A stretch of DNA of 64,000 nt. It comes from Flavobacterium aquariorum. GTDB lineage: Bacteria; Bacteroidota; Bacteroidia; Flavobacteriales; Flavobacteriaceae. Positions 46,176 to 57,941 of this stretch are shown here, in pieces. Made by a program: the position numbers and the translations under genes. The first letter of the stretch is position 1, and each line of letters starts with the position of its first letter. The stretch covers positions 124,001 through 188,000 of the forward strand of contig NZ_QKXH01000001.1 in NCBI RefSeq assembly GCF_003254745.1, written 5' to 3'. The notes beneath the pieces were generated by a model, which had not been told where the DNA came from, ran no database searches, and worked only from the letters and a program-made list of their open reading frames with translations.

Positions 46176-47606
46176 ATGCATACTAACAAAAAGACCAAAA
46201 TTGTAGCCACACTTGGGCCTGCATGTAGCACACGAGAAATCATAAAAGACATGATTGAAGCAGGTGTAAATGTATTTAGAGTAAATTTTTCCCATGCTGA
46301 TTACGAAGACGTAAAAAATAAGATAAGCATTATTCGCGGTATAAACGAAGAATTTGGATATACTACCGGAATTCTAGGAGATTTGCAAGGACCTAAACTA
46401 CGTGTTGGAGTAATGGAAGACGGAGTTGTTGTAAATGACGGTGATTTAATCACTTTTACAACTGCTGAAGATATAATAGGTACTTCAAAGAAAGTATTCA
46501 TGAAATACCAAAATTTCCCTAATGATGTAAATCCTGGAGAAAGAATATTACTTGACGATGGTAAATTAATTTTTGAAATTGTTTCAACTGATAAAAAATC
46601 AGAGGTTGTTGCTCGTGTTATTCAAGGAGGCGAATTGAAATCAAAGAAAGGTGTAAATTTACCTAACACTAAAATTTCATTACCTGCAATGACTGAAAAA
46701 GACATTGCTGATGCCATTTTTGCAATAGAAATGAAATTAGACTGGATTGCTCTTTCATTTGTTAAAACACCAAGAGATTTACAAGACCTACAAGAATTGA
46801 TCGCTAAATATTCTGAATATAAAATTCCAATTATAGCCAAAATCGAAATGCCAGAGGCATTAGAAAATATGGATAGAATTGTAGCTTATTGTGATGCTTT
46901 GATGGTTGCCAGAGGTGACTTAGGTGTTGAGTTACCAGCCCACGAAGTACCATTGGTACAAAAAGAATTGATTCGCAGAGCTAAAACAGCCAGAATCCCA
47001 GTTATTGTTGCCACTCAAATGATGGAGACAATGATTACGAGCTTGACTCCAACTCGTGCTGAAGTAAATGACGTGGCCAACTCTGTAATGGATGGTGCAG
47101 ATGCAGTAATGCTTTCTGGAGAAACTGCCACTGGAAACTATCCAGTTCAGGTAATCCAAAAAATGACTCAAATACTTGAAGCAGTTGAAGATTCACCGCT
47201 TATCCAAGTTCCTCAAAACTCACCACAAGTAAGAACAAACCGTTTTATTACTAAAACAATTTGTCAACACGCAGCCATTATGGCCAATGCAATCAAAGCA
47301 AAAGCTATTTGTACATTAACCAACAGTGGTTATACTGCGTTCCAAATTTCGGCATGGAGACCTTCTGCTCACATTTTGGTTTTTACTTCCAATAAAAGAA
47401 TTTTAACTCAACTTAACTTATTATGGGGAGTAAAATCATTTTATTATGAAAAATCAGTGAGTACAGACGATACTGTTACTGATGTAAATAACATCGTAAA
47501 AGAAAAAGGATTTGTGAAAAAAGGTGATTTCTTAATTAACTTGGCCGCTATGCCTATTTCCGAAAAAGGAATGGTAAATACCTTAAGAGTTTCTGAAATA
47601 GAATAA
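46176..47606 (+). CDS. pyk: Pyruvate kinase
   Basis: Pyk transfers phosphate from phosphoenolpyruvate to ADP at the end of glycolysis. The 476-aa protein has KTKIVATLGPACS, the substrate segment VNFSHADY, active-site IPIIAKIEMPEALENMD (Lys and Glu), and VARGDLGVELP. The C-terminal domain ends as in the standard bacterial enzyme. A strong terminator follows. It is the last gene of the acpP-fabF-rnc-pyk neighbourhood. Confidence 0.97.
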   Translation: MHTNKKTKIVATLGPACSTREIIKDMIEAGVNVFRVNFSHADYEDVKNKISIIRGINEEFGYTTGILGDLQGPKLRVGVMEDGVVVNDGDLITFTTAEDIIGTSKKVFMKYQNFPNDVNPGERILLDDGKLIFEIVSTDKKSEVVARVIQGGELKSKKGVNLPNTKISLPAMTEKDIADAIFAIEMKLDWIALSFVKTPRDLQDLQELIAKYSEYKIPIIAKIEMPEALENMDRIVAYCDALMVARGDLGVELPAHEVPLVQKELIRRAKTARIPVIVATQMMETMITSLTPTRAEVNDVANSVMDGADAVMLSGETATGNYPVQVIQKMTQILEAVEDSPLIQVPQNSPQVRTNRFITKTICQHAAIMANAIKAKAICTLTNSGYTAFQISAWRPSAHILVFTSNKRILTQLNLLWGVKSFYYEKSVSTDDTVTDVNNIVKEKGFVKKGDFLINLAAMPISEKGMVNTLRVSEIE

Positions 47607-47627
47607 CTTTTAGAGCATTAAAATATA

Positions 47628-47666
47628 AAACCGTCTTAAATCTTTTAAAGATTCAAGACGGTTTTT
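47628..47666 (+). terminator. Intrinsic terminator after pyk
   Basis: An 11-bp stem, AAAACCGTCTT with AAGACGGTTTT, with an inner stem and a T run lies 20 bases past the pyk stop. Confidence 0.9.
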
Positions 47667-47712
47667 GCATTTAAATTTTTACTTATTTTTACCGAAAATA
47701 AATCCAACTTGA

Positions 47713-49359
47713 ATGACTCGTTTTTTACTGTTTGTTATTATTTCACTTGTATCTATTCCTTTATTTGCTCAAAATAATTCAAATACTCTGTTGCCTGAAA
47801 TAGACAAAACTATTGAAAACAATTCTTATTATACGCAAAGGAAAGAACACGGGATTACCCAACTCAAAGCACAATTAAAGCACACCCTTGTTCCGGAGGA
47901 AAAAGATAAGATTACACAAAAACTGTATAATGAATACCAATCATATCAATCCGATTCTGCTTTGGTTTATGCTCAAACGAATTTCCAAATAGCGGAAAAT
48001 CTGAATGATCCAGAAAAATTAAATCAGACCAAATTTAATCTTGTTGCCATAATGGGAACATTAGGCATGTACAAAGAAGGTATCGACATACTTAATGCTA
48101 TAAATATTGCATCTACTCCCAACTTAAAAGGTTCTTTTTATAGTGTTAGTAGAGTAATTTATGGACAAATGGCCGACAATGCTTCTTCGCAACAAGAAAA
48201 AGAAAAATATCTTTTACTATCAAAACAGTATCGAGATTTGTGTGTGACTTTTTACGATCCTAATTCCACTTCATTTATTATTGCTAAGGCTGATTGGAAT
48301 TTAGATAATAAAAAACCCGAAGAAACTCTTGATTTATTACTTCCTTTCTTTCCTAAAATTAAACAAACCGATTCTAATCGAGCCATAATATCCTATATCA
48401 TTTCACAAGCATACAAGCTGAAAAAAGATAGAAGTAAAGAAAAAAAATGGCTATGTATTTCGGCATTATCCGATTTACAATTGGCAAAAAAAGAATACAT
48501 TTCACTTCGGTCATTGGCTTTTCTACTTTATGAAGATGGTGATATTGAGCGAGCTTATACCTACATAAAACGTTCTCTCGACGATGCAGTTATCTGCAAC
48601 GCCCGCTTGAGAACCTATGAAATATCGAAGATGCTTCCCATCATCAGCGAATCGTATCAGCAACAAAACAAAACCAACAGGTATCAATTAATGGTGTTTT
48701 TAATTAGTGCAAGTTTTCTAGTACTCATATTACTTGCTCTTTTATTTTTACTTTTTAGACAAATGAAAAAATTATCGAAAGCAAAGAGTGATTTAAGCTC
48801 GGCTAATGATAAACTTTCCGAATTGAATGTTGAATTAAACACTTTTAATGAAAAACTAAATCTGTCCAATAATACTTTGACGGAAGCAAATTATTTAAAG
48901 GAAATATATATTGGGCGTTATATGGACCAATGCTCAGATTATTTAGGGAAGCTGGATGAATACCAACGAAAACTGAATGTATTGGCGACCACCGGAAAAA
49001 TCAATGATTTGTTAAGTGCGGTAAAATCAAAAGAGTATATAGAAAATGAATTAAAAGAGTTTTATGCCAATTTTGACAAAACCTTTTTACAGCTCTTCCC
49101 TAATTTTATTCATGATTTTAATGCTCTATTAATCCCAACAGACACCATTCAGCCAAAAGAAGGTGAACAACTCAATACCGAATTAAGGATTTTTGCACTC
49201 ATTCGTTTAGGAATAAAAGACAGCGCCAAAATTGCAGTTTTCTTGAGATATTCCATTTCCACTATTTACAATTATCGTTCGCAACTCAAAAACAAATCGG
49301 CTGGCCCTAGAGAAGAATTCGAAGAAAAAGTAATGCAAATTGGTACAAGTAATAAATAA
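47713..49359 (+). CDS. DUF6377 sensor-regulator with TPR repeats and HTH tail
   Basis: This 548-aa protein has a signal peptide (TRFLLFVIISLVSIPLFA) and a periplasmic helical half that looks like tetratricopeptide repeats (residues ~50-320). A transmembrane helix, YQLMVFLISASFLVLILLAL (~324-343), is followed by a cytosolic coiled coil, SKAKSDLSSANDKLSELNVE and onward. It ends in a helix-turn-helix, ELRIFALIRLGIKDSAKIAV then FLRYSISTIYNYRSQLKNK, of LuxR-like shape. The family (DUF6377) is found beside sugar-uptake or glycoside-hydrolase genes in Bacteroidota. A GH97 gene follows directly, so it likely senses sugar and controls it. Confidence 0.8.
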   Translation: MTRFLLFVIISLVSIPLFAQNNSNTLLPEIDKTIENNSYYTQRKEHGITQLKAQLKHTLVPEEKDKITQKLYNEYQSYQSDSALVYAQTNFQIAENLNDPEKLNQTKFNLVAIMGTLGMYKEGIDILNAINIASTPNLKGSFYSVSRVIYGQMADNASSQQEKEKYLLLSKQYRDLCVTFYDPNSTSFIIAKADWNLDNKKPEETLDLLLPFFPKIKQTDSNRAIISYIISQAYKLKKDRSKEKKWLCISALSDLQLAKKEYISLRSLAFLLYEDGDIERAYTYIKRSLDDAVICNARLRTYEISKMLPIISESYQQQNKTNRYQLMVFLISASFLVLILLALLFLLFRQMKKLSKAKSDLSSANDKLSELNVELNTFNEKLNLSNNTLTEANYLKEIYIGRYMDQCSDYLGKLDEYQRKLNVLATTGKINDLLSAVKSKEYIENELKEFYANFDKTFLQLFPNFIHDFNALLIPTDTIQPKEGEQLNTELRIFALIRLGIKDSAKIAVFLRYSISTIYNYRSQLKNKSAGPREEFEEKVMQIGTSNK

Positions 49360-49645
49360 AACTTCTCATTTTAGGGATTTGTTGGGATTATATCTACTCC
49401 TATTTTAAATTTAGATTCTATTTTTTGCCACTTTTTTTTAAACCAAAATAAATATAACTTATTGATTTTAAATATTTTAAATTGTATTTTTGAAGTTACA
49501 ATCTACTTTTTTAAAACAATTGAATTTTTCGAACACTAAAGCATCTACTTTTACTTTCACGAAAACGATATATCATTTTTAAAAATTAATAAATCGATTT
49601 CGCCGAAAGCTATTCAAAAAAAATCAATCTCTAATTTATATTTAA

Positions 49646-51766
<2,121 letters not shown>

Positions 51767-51807
51767 TGGCATAATTCTAATCCTAACAGATTAAACACAT
51801 AAATAAT

Positions 51808-51866
51808 CATTAAGAAATTAAGGCTCATTAAGGAATAAAAACTTAGTGAGCCTTAATTTCTTAATG
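51808..51866. terminator. Long inverted repeat between convergent GH97 and DUF5689 genes
   Basis: CATTAAGAAATTAAGGCTCA pairs perfectly over 20 bases with TGAGCCTTAATTTCTTAATG. The stem extends a few more pairs inward past one G-U, leaving a loop of about 9. It lies between two convergent genes and could end both transcripts, although it is much longer than an ordinary terminator and lacks a strong T run. Confidence 0.65.
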
Positions 51867-51890
51867 GTTTAAATTTTTAAAGTTTAGATG

Positions 51891-53240
51891 TTATTTGTCT
51901 CCAAAAATCTGAATATCGTCCACCTGAAAAGCGCCATCCAAAGCGAGGTTTTTACCCGAGCCGGTGTACTTGAAAGCAATGTTTATTTTCCCTGTATAGG
52001 TTGACAAATCCACTCCGCCAGAACCCACAAACTGATACCAAGGTGTAGCTTGTTTAGGTAATACAACCGTGAGCAGAATCCAAGTGGCTTTGGCAATATT
52101 CAAGGCATCAAAATCATTAGAAACATATACTTCGAGTGAATTTAAAGGTGAATCCACATCCAGATGATGTTGTGCTGATCTAAAAGTTAGCACTTCATTG
52201 GTATGTATATCCATATCAATTTTTGGAGAAATCAACCAAGCTATATTGGATGCTGCTTTGGTTCCAGCTGTATTAAACTCGGCATACCCATTTCCTGCAT
52301 ACATAGTTCCAAGCCAAAACTTTGTCCCTTTTTGTACCATATTTGACCAGCCTGGAAGATTGAGTTTAGTATTGTTTTCAACACTTTGAAAATTTTCAGA
52401 AAAGAATGGAACTGCAGCTGTACCAGTAAGCGTAACATCTTTTTCGGAACGTGCCAATAACTGATAGTCAGAACCAAATTTGGTCAAAACCCCACGTACT
52501 TTTCCGCTTCCGTCTGGAACAATTTTATCGGCAAAATCAGCAAAACTACTGGTTCGAAACAGCATCTGATTTCCCAATTTATCCATCAGACTCCAATTGG
52601 TTCCTCCGCCTACATCATTGGATTCCTCATAATAATGACGTCCAATAGCGTCTTTTGTAAATTGAACTTCCGACAATTCCACCAATGTGTTGATATTCGA
52701 ATCTTTTAACAAATCAGTAATAGAAATAGATCTAACCAGAAGCTCCTCACTTACCATTGTGCAGGAAGCATTCAATACATTTTTATAATCGTTTGGCGAA
52801 ATTCGGCCAACGCCTCCCTCGTTATATGTGTTAACATAGATGCTCCCAATTCGCATTCCTCCAAAGTAAATATCGGTATATTGATTTTTCATTTTGATAT
52901 AGACTTTATTACCCAGCCTAAAATCAATGAACGTATTCGAAGCATCTACAGGAACACTAAAGCCCATCGTCGGGGTTGTGGCTGTCGCCAAAGTTTGAAA
53001 CGAAATCGTCTTGAAAAAATTCCCTCCCTCATCACTGGAAACCACATACGCTTCAATAATATCATCGTAGGTGTATTGCGTCACTATGGAACTTGTACTG
53101 GTACGCACTTCTTCAACGGTTCGATTTACTTTCAAATCGGGTTGAGTGCAGACTAGTTTTGGCACATCAAATTCTTCCTTTACACAGCTCCCAAAAGTCA
53201 TTGCAACTGCTAAAAAAATAATATGGAATTTTAAATTCAT
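51891..53240 (-). CDS. DUF5689 outer-membrane lipoprotein
   Basis: This 449-aa protein has a lipoprotein signal (FHIIFLAVAMTFGSCVKEE, Cys at about 19). The DUF5689 domain follows (about residues 25-270), then a C-terminal carbohydrate-binding-like/choice-of-anchor domain (FFSENFQSVENNTKLNLPGW and onward). The gene lies 18 bases after the TonB receptor on the same strand, and both are probably translated from one message. Such pairs work like SusD/SusC: a surface lipoprotein that presents substrate to the transporter. The substrate is unknown. Confidence 0.82.
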   Translation of the reverse strand: MNLKFHIIFLAVAMTFGSCVKEEFDVPKLVCTQPDLKVNRTVEEVRTSTSSIVTQYTYDDIIEAYVVSSDEGGNFFKTISFQTLATATTPTMGFSVPVDASNTFIDFRLGNKVYIKMKNQYTDIYFGGMRIGSIYVNTYNEGGVGRISPNDYKNVLNASCTMVSEELLVRSISITDLLKDSNINTLVELSEVQFTKDAIGRHYYEESNDVGGGTNWSLMDKLGNQMLFRTSSFADFADKIVPDGSGKVRGVLTKFGSDYQLLARSEKDVTLTGTAAVPFFSENFQSVENNTKLNLPGWSNMVQKGTKFWLGTMYAGNGYAEFNTAGTKAASNIAWLISPKIDMDIHTNEVLTFRSAQHHLDVDSPLNSLEVYVSNDFDALNIAKATWILLTVVLPKQATPWYQFVGSGGVDLSTYTGKINIAFKYTGSGKNLALDGAFQVDDIQIFGDK

Positions 53241-53258
53241 TTTTCTTTTGTTTAAAAT

Positions 53259-56096
53259 TTATAAATTGACGTACAGGTTTACAAAATACGTTCTCCCGTA
53301 ACCATAAAAATATTTGTTGCCAAAATTGGGTGTTCCACTGGAAACATCTTGATTGAGTTGCCTAAAATTTGCATTCCTGGCTTGTTCATATCCACCAGTT
53401 TTATAGCTAAAATCCAGAACATTATTTATCGTTGCAAAAAGTCCGACATTCTTTCCTTTTATTTTCCAAGATTTTCCTCCTGAAATGTTTAGCAAAATAG
53501 TAGGATCAAATTCTTCTTGCTTCAATAACTCTCTAGCTCTTTCTTCTGAAGCTTCAGGAAAATTGAAACCACTGGCAGGATTTTTATAAAATGTATCTGT
53601 TCTAGAGATCGGCGAAATATCTATAAAACTATTCGCCAAATAATTAATATTGGCACCAACCCACCAATATTTGGGGTCTCTATATTCGATCCCTAGAGCA
53701 AATGCCTGTTGCGGCATCCCTGCCTGATGGAAATTTTTTAATGATGAAGTTCCAAAATCGAATACTGGATTGGGATTATCAGCAGTGGCTTGAGCATCAT
53801 TGGTTATGGTGACATTCGGATTGCTGTCAAACGTAAATTGACCGTAAGCTGCCGAAAAATTAGTCATTAGTGTTGGGGTTAATTGGTATTGAAAACTAAA
53901 TTCGGCACCGACATTCTTCTTATCCAAATCTGTTAAAGTCTGGCTTACAAAAGCATCTGTATTTGCATATCCTGCACCATCATCAAATATTCCCTCGGCA
54001 TAAAAGAAAGAAGTTTGTGTAACGTTCTTTATTTTGGCATAAAAAAGAGTGAGACGAGTTTGCCATCTTGGAGTTCTGTAAAAATAACTTGCATCCAAAC
54101 TGTTTATGTTTTCACTTTCAATGCCCGCCACAACCGAATTGTTCAATCTCGAATTGGGAAATGCATTCCTGATTGTTGGTGGGTTTGAAAGATACGCTCC
54201 ATTAAAATTCAATTGTTGTCTACCTGAAATTTTGAAAAGTATTCCTCCTTTAAACCCAAAATTCTCAAACTGCACTTTCTCACTTTTGCCAAAAGAATTA
54301 GTGGCGTAAATTCCGTTTTGGTACAAACCTTCCCTTTGATAATTGGTACTTATGAAATTTTGTGCCAAATAAAAATCGACTTTGTCGTAAGTAAATTTAA
54401 AATTGGTAAAAAGGTTTAAAGTATTGGCAGCATAATTAAAGTTGTATCCATAAGTATCTCCCTCCACAACTTGCCTGTCGGGATGGTTCAAATCTGATTG
54501 CGCCTGATTTCCATTATAAAAAACATCAATATCGTCAAAATACAAACCTCCCAATAAGTCTGTCAATTGTTGGTAATTATGGGATTTTAAATGGCTGTAA
54601 AAACCTCCAGCAGTCAAGTAAAGATTATCGCTTATTTGTGTGTTGAAGTTAGAATTGGCTGTTATCGTTTGGTCGTCCGTTCGGTCTTCATATAAAACAT
54701 AATTGCTTTTGGCTGGCATATAGCCCATTATTTTTCCGTTGGAATCCAAAATCGGAGCTTGATTGGCATAATACAACGCATTCCAATCAATTTGATTATT
54801 AGTTAAAAACAACTGCTTACTTTTTTCAGCATTTTCATAATCGGGAGTAAATTCTCCAGAAAACTCTCCATTATCCGGCGCATACATCGAGCTATAATAA
54901 CTCGGCATTTTTCTGTAGTAGGTTGGATCCGGGCTATTACTGTTTTGGTAATCTATATTACTGTTGGTGATTTTTCCAAATTGATAGGTCAGACTTGAAT
55001 TCAAAGTTGAGATATCATTAATAGCATAAAAATGATTCAGCATCAAGATGGGTTCCTCAATTGTTTTTATTCTTGCATTGCGTTTTTTGCCGTCTTGCCA
55101 ACCCCAATACGAATTGTATTTTTGGCTCATTAATTCAGTAACTTCGGCAGTATTTGGAGAATTTTTGGCTCTGGAATTTGGTGTGTAGAATCCGGAAAAA
55201 TTCAAAGAATGGTGGTCATTTATTTTCTTTTCCACACTGATAAAGCCTGCTAAAGCATTGTAATTGGTGCCTTCGAAATACCCTTCCGTTGCCCATCGTG
55301 TTCCTGCCGAAACCACAAATGCCCATCCTTTGCTATTCATTCCAGAAGCATAAGTTCCCATCATTCGCCAATCATAATTGGTATTGGTCCCCGAAAAGGA
55401 TAAAATCATTCCCGGTTTGTAAATCGAAGCTCGGGTATTAATTTCCTGGGTGCCCAAAATCCCGCCAAAAGCATAATCTGAAGGAAAAGAACCCACCGTA
55501 AATTCCTGATTCCTAATCACATTATTCAATCCACCCCAATTGCCCCATTGTGGCCTCCCGTCAAACAATTTGTTCATCGTAACACCATTGATCATCGTCG
55601 TTGCATATTGACTGTCTAACCCACGAATCCTAAATCGGGCCTGTCCCCAATTGAAAGCAGCCGCTTGTTGAAAAGCGTCTCTGGAAGATTGCAAAAGTCC
55701 CGACGTGCTTTCGGAGCCGCTATTGTCATCACTCAAATCACTTTCTAGAAGTGTAATTATGCCTGTTTGCTGCTCTGAAGTTTGATCATCTTCTAATGGA
55801 ATAGCACTCAAATCCAACATTTGTTCTTTGTTAATTACAACTGACAATATCAGATCCTTAAATCCTTGGCTGTGTAAAAGCAACAATTGATTTCCGGGAA
55901 CCACAGCGTAAAAACTAAAAACACCATCACTTGATGTGAGTTGCATCAACTGTGTGTTTGAAATCGTAACCACTACATTTTCTAATGGCTTTTGAGTTTT
56001 AGCATCAATGATTTTTCCCTTAATTCCTGTTGGCTTTTGGGCAATTACAAAAGACATTTTCAATAATAAAAGTATTCCTAACAAAAATTTACCCAT
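53259..56096 (-). CDS. TonB-dependent receptor with carboxypeptidase-like N-terminal domain
   Basis: This 945-aa outer-membrane transporter has a signal peptide (GKFLLGILLLLKMSFVIA) and a CarboxypepD_reg-like domain at ~22-105 (GIKGKIIDAKTQKPLENVVV). The plug domain follows and contains RFRIRGLDSQYATTMINGVT. A large beta-barrel ends in NLYVNL, with a C-terminal hydrophobic residue as usual. No obvious iron or vitamin signature is visible. It forms a unit with the DUF5689 lipoprotein 18 bases downstream and is preceded by 268 bases without a gene. Confidence 0.9.
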   Translation of the reverse strand: MGKFLLGILLLLKMSFVIAQKPTGIKGKIIDAKTQKPLENVVVTISNTQLMQLTSSDGVFSFYAVVPGNQLLLLHSQGFKDLILSVVINKEQMLDLSAIPLEDDQTSEQQTGIITLLESDLSDDNSGSESTSGLLQSSRDAFQQAAAFNWGQARFRIRGLDSQYATTMINGVTMNKLFDGRPQWGNWGGLNNVIRNQEFTVGSFPSDYAFGGILGTQEINTRASIYKPGMILSFSGTNTNYDWRMMGTYASGMNSKGWAFVVSAGTRWATEGYFEGTNYNALAGFISVEKKINDHHSLNFSGFYTPNSRAKNSPNTAEVTELMSQKYNSYWGWQDGKKRNARIKTIEEPILMLNHFYAINDISTLNSSLTYQFGKITNSNIDYQNSNSPDPTYYRKMPSYYSSMYAPDNGEFSGEFTPDYENAEKSKQLFLTNNQIDWNALYYANQAPILDSNGKIMGYMPAKSNYVLYEDRTDDQTITANSNFNTQISDNLYLTAGGFYSHLKSHNYQQLTDLLGGLYFDDIDVFYNGNQAQSDLNHPDRQVVEGDTYGYNFNYAANTLNLFTNFKFTYDKVDFYLAQNFISTNYQREGLYQNGIYATNSFGKSEKVQFENFGFKGGILFKISGRQQLNFNGAYLSNPPTIRNAFPNSRLNNSVVAGIESENINSLDASYFYRTPRWQTRLTLFYAKIKNVTQTSFFYAEGIFDDGAGYANTDAFVSQTLTDLDKKNVGAEFSFQYQLTPTLMTNFSAAYGQFTFDSNPNVTITNDAQATADNPNPVFDFGTSSLKNFHQAGMPQQAFALGIEYRDPKYWWVGANINYLANSFIDISPISRTDTFYKNPASGFNFPEASEERARELLKQEEFDPTILLNISGGKSWKIKGKNVGLFATINNVLDFSYKTGGYEQARNANFRQLNQDVSSGTPNFGNKYFYGYGRTYFVNLYVNL

Positions 56097-56364
56097 ACTT
56101 GTTTTGTAAACATATGGAACACATTGTATGCAAAATACAACGCCTCCAAAAATTAGATTTGTTTAAAAAAGGATAAAATAGTTTTGGAAAAAAGAATTGT
56201 AAAAACCTAAATTAGGTGTGGTATCTTAATTTTTAATCGAATGAACAAAGTATTCAATTAAAACACAAACGACAAACTTAAGATAAAAACTATTAATTTA
56301 TTAATAAATAACACGTTTTTTCTTAATTATAACAAAATTGAAGAAATGTTTTAAAATTCTGAGG

Positions 56365-57714
56365 TCAATCAATAGCTTTAATTCGACTAACCATAAAAGC
56401 GATGAAAAAGCCGAAAATACCAATAAAGGCAAACGAAAATCGCAAACTAAAAAGTTCGGCAATATAGCCTATAACCGGTGGTCCAATCAAAAATCCTAGG
56501 AAACTAACGCTAGAAACCGTTGTTAAAGCTTCTCCAGTAGGTATTGTTGGGTGTTTACCTGCAATACTATACAAAGTAGGTACAATTGTAGAAACTCCCA
56601 GTCCAATAACCATAAAAGCAATTGTGGAAGGTATTATATAAGGAAAAACAACCGCAGTAAAGAAACCGGATGAAATCATAATTCCACTAATTTTCATCAC
56701 TGTTTTCCGTCCAAATCTATTGATTAATTTATCCCCAAAAAAACGACCACTTGCCATCATAATCATAAATGAAGTGTAGCCTAAAATTATTAAAGCGCCT
56801 GGTGCTTTGACAATGTCTTTAAAAAAAACACCACTCCAATCAAACATAATTCCTTCGCTAGCCATACAACAAAATCCAATAACTCCAAGTAAAACTAAAG
56901 TGCTATCCGGTTTACTGAATCCTTTTTTCTTCTCTTTTTTAATGGTTTCTTTAGCTTTAATTAAAAATTTGAAATTTGAAACAATCAACAAAAATGCAAT
57001 AAAAGCAACGATTAGGAAATGGGTATATGTACTTAGCTGCAATGCCAACATTCCCAATCCAACCAATGCACCGGTAAATCCTGCCAAACTCCACATCCCG
57101 TGGAATGAAGACATAATTGTTCTTCTAAAAAGCCCTTCTGTATAGACGCCTTGGGTGTTTACAGAAATATTAGTCAGGTTACCAAAGATTCCGAAAGCAT
57201 ATAATCCGAGAGCCAATTGCCATGCATTTTGAGCCAATCCTAAATTCGTTAAACTCACCGCATACATCAAAATTGCAAAAAGCAAAATCCGATGACTTCC
57301 ATAGCGGGTAACCAATTTACCCGAAAAATACATCATCGTTAATTGTCCAACTGGCAAAGCAAAAAGAATACTTCCTAATTGACCATCGCTTAAGTTCAGC
57401 TCTGATTTTATGGTTGGAATACGACTTGCCCAAGTAGCAAAACACAACCCCATAGCAAAATAAAACATTGATACTGCCCAACGAATCCTGACCAAATAAG
57501 ACGCTTTCGCATCTCGATAGTTTTTCTTGTATTTACCCTTGGTCTTAAAGCGACCTAAAAAATTTAAATCTATCAAAATAATTGTTTTTTTGGGAATTCT
57601 TTGTGTCAAAAGTACGAAAAGAAACCATCCAAACCCCCAAACCCTTTCAATACAATAAATTATAACGTTATTGTTAGAAAAAACAGCAAATAATACCACC
57701 AAAATAAGAAACAT
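56365..57714 (-). CDS. MFS transporter (sugar/metabolite type)
   Basis: The core, from YLVRIRWAVSMFYFAMGLCF, is a 12-helix major facilitator with FATWASRIPTIKSELNLSDGQLG. That loop is typical of the Bacteroidota FucP/YbjJ-like group. The substrate is unknown. The reported frame starts with an ATG at 57714, but the first ~45 residues (MFLILVVLFAVFS...) are unlike the family. A TTG at 57576 (residue 47) is a good alternative. The ATG at 57468 would cut into the first helix. A dispersed element lies directly upstream. Confidence 0.75.
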   Translation of the reverse strand: MFLILVVLFAVFSNNNVIIYCIERVWGFGWFLFVLLTQRIPKKTIILIDLNFLGRFKTKGKYKKNYRDAKASYLVRIRWAVSMFYFAMGLCFATWASRIPTIKSELNLSDGQLGSILFALPVGQLTMMYFSGKLVTRYGSHRILLFAILMYAVSLTNLGLAQNAWQLALGLYAFGIFGNLTNISVNTQGVYTEGLFRRTIMSSFHGMWSLAGFTGALVGLGMLALQLSTYTHFLIVAFIAFLLIVSNFKFLIKAKETIKKEKKKGFSKPDSTLVLLGVIGFCCMASEGIMFDWSGVFFKDIVKAPGALIILGYTSFMIMMASGRFFGDKLINRFGRKTVMKISGIMISSGFFTAVVFPYIIPSTIAFMVIGLGVSTIVPTLYSIAGKHPTIPTGEALTTVSSVSFLGFLIGPPVIGYIAELFSLRFSFAFIGIFGFFIAFMVSRIKAID

Positions 57715-57754
57715 TTACTTCGTCAGTTCGCAAAAGCTCGTGTGGAGGTGCCAC

Positions 57755-57860
57755 CATTAGGGAAAGGGACCAACTCAGCATATCGCTTAGTCGGTCCCTT
57801 TCCCTAATGCTGTCGGGCTATTGCCGTTACTTCGGTAACTTGGCGCTATCCCTCACCCAA
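57755..57860. repeat. Composite inverted-repeat element upstream of the MFS gene
   Basis: CATTAGGGAAAGGGACC (57755-57771) and GGTCCCTTTCCCTAATG (57793-57809) form a perfect 17-bp inverted repeat around 21 bases. Next come GTCGGGCTATTGCC and GGCGCTATCCCTCAC, bracketing a GTTAC-TTCG-GTAAC stable tetraloop hairpin (57826-57839). The area is far more GC-rich than its surroundings. No ORF is present. It lies between the MFS gene and the Gfo/Idh gene, both on the minus strand. Confidence 0.6.
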
Positions 57861-57941
57861 ACTGCAAAACCAGATATTAAATGCTAAATAACCCATTTTG
57901 GCTAATAATATTTACCATAACTAAAGCTATTCACTTCTCAC

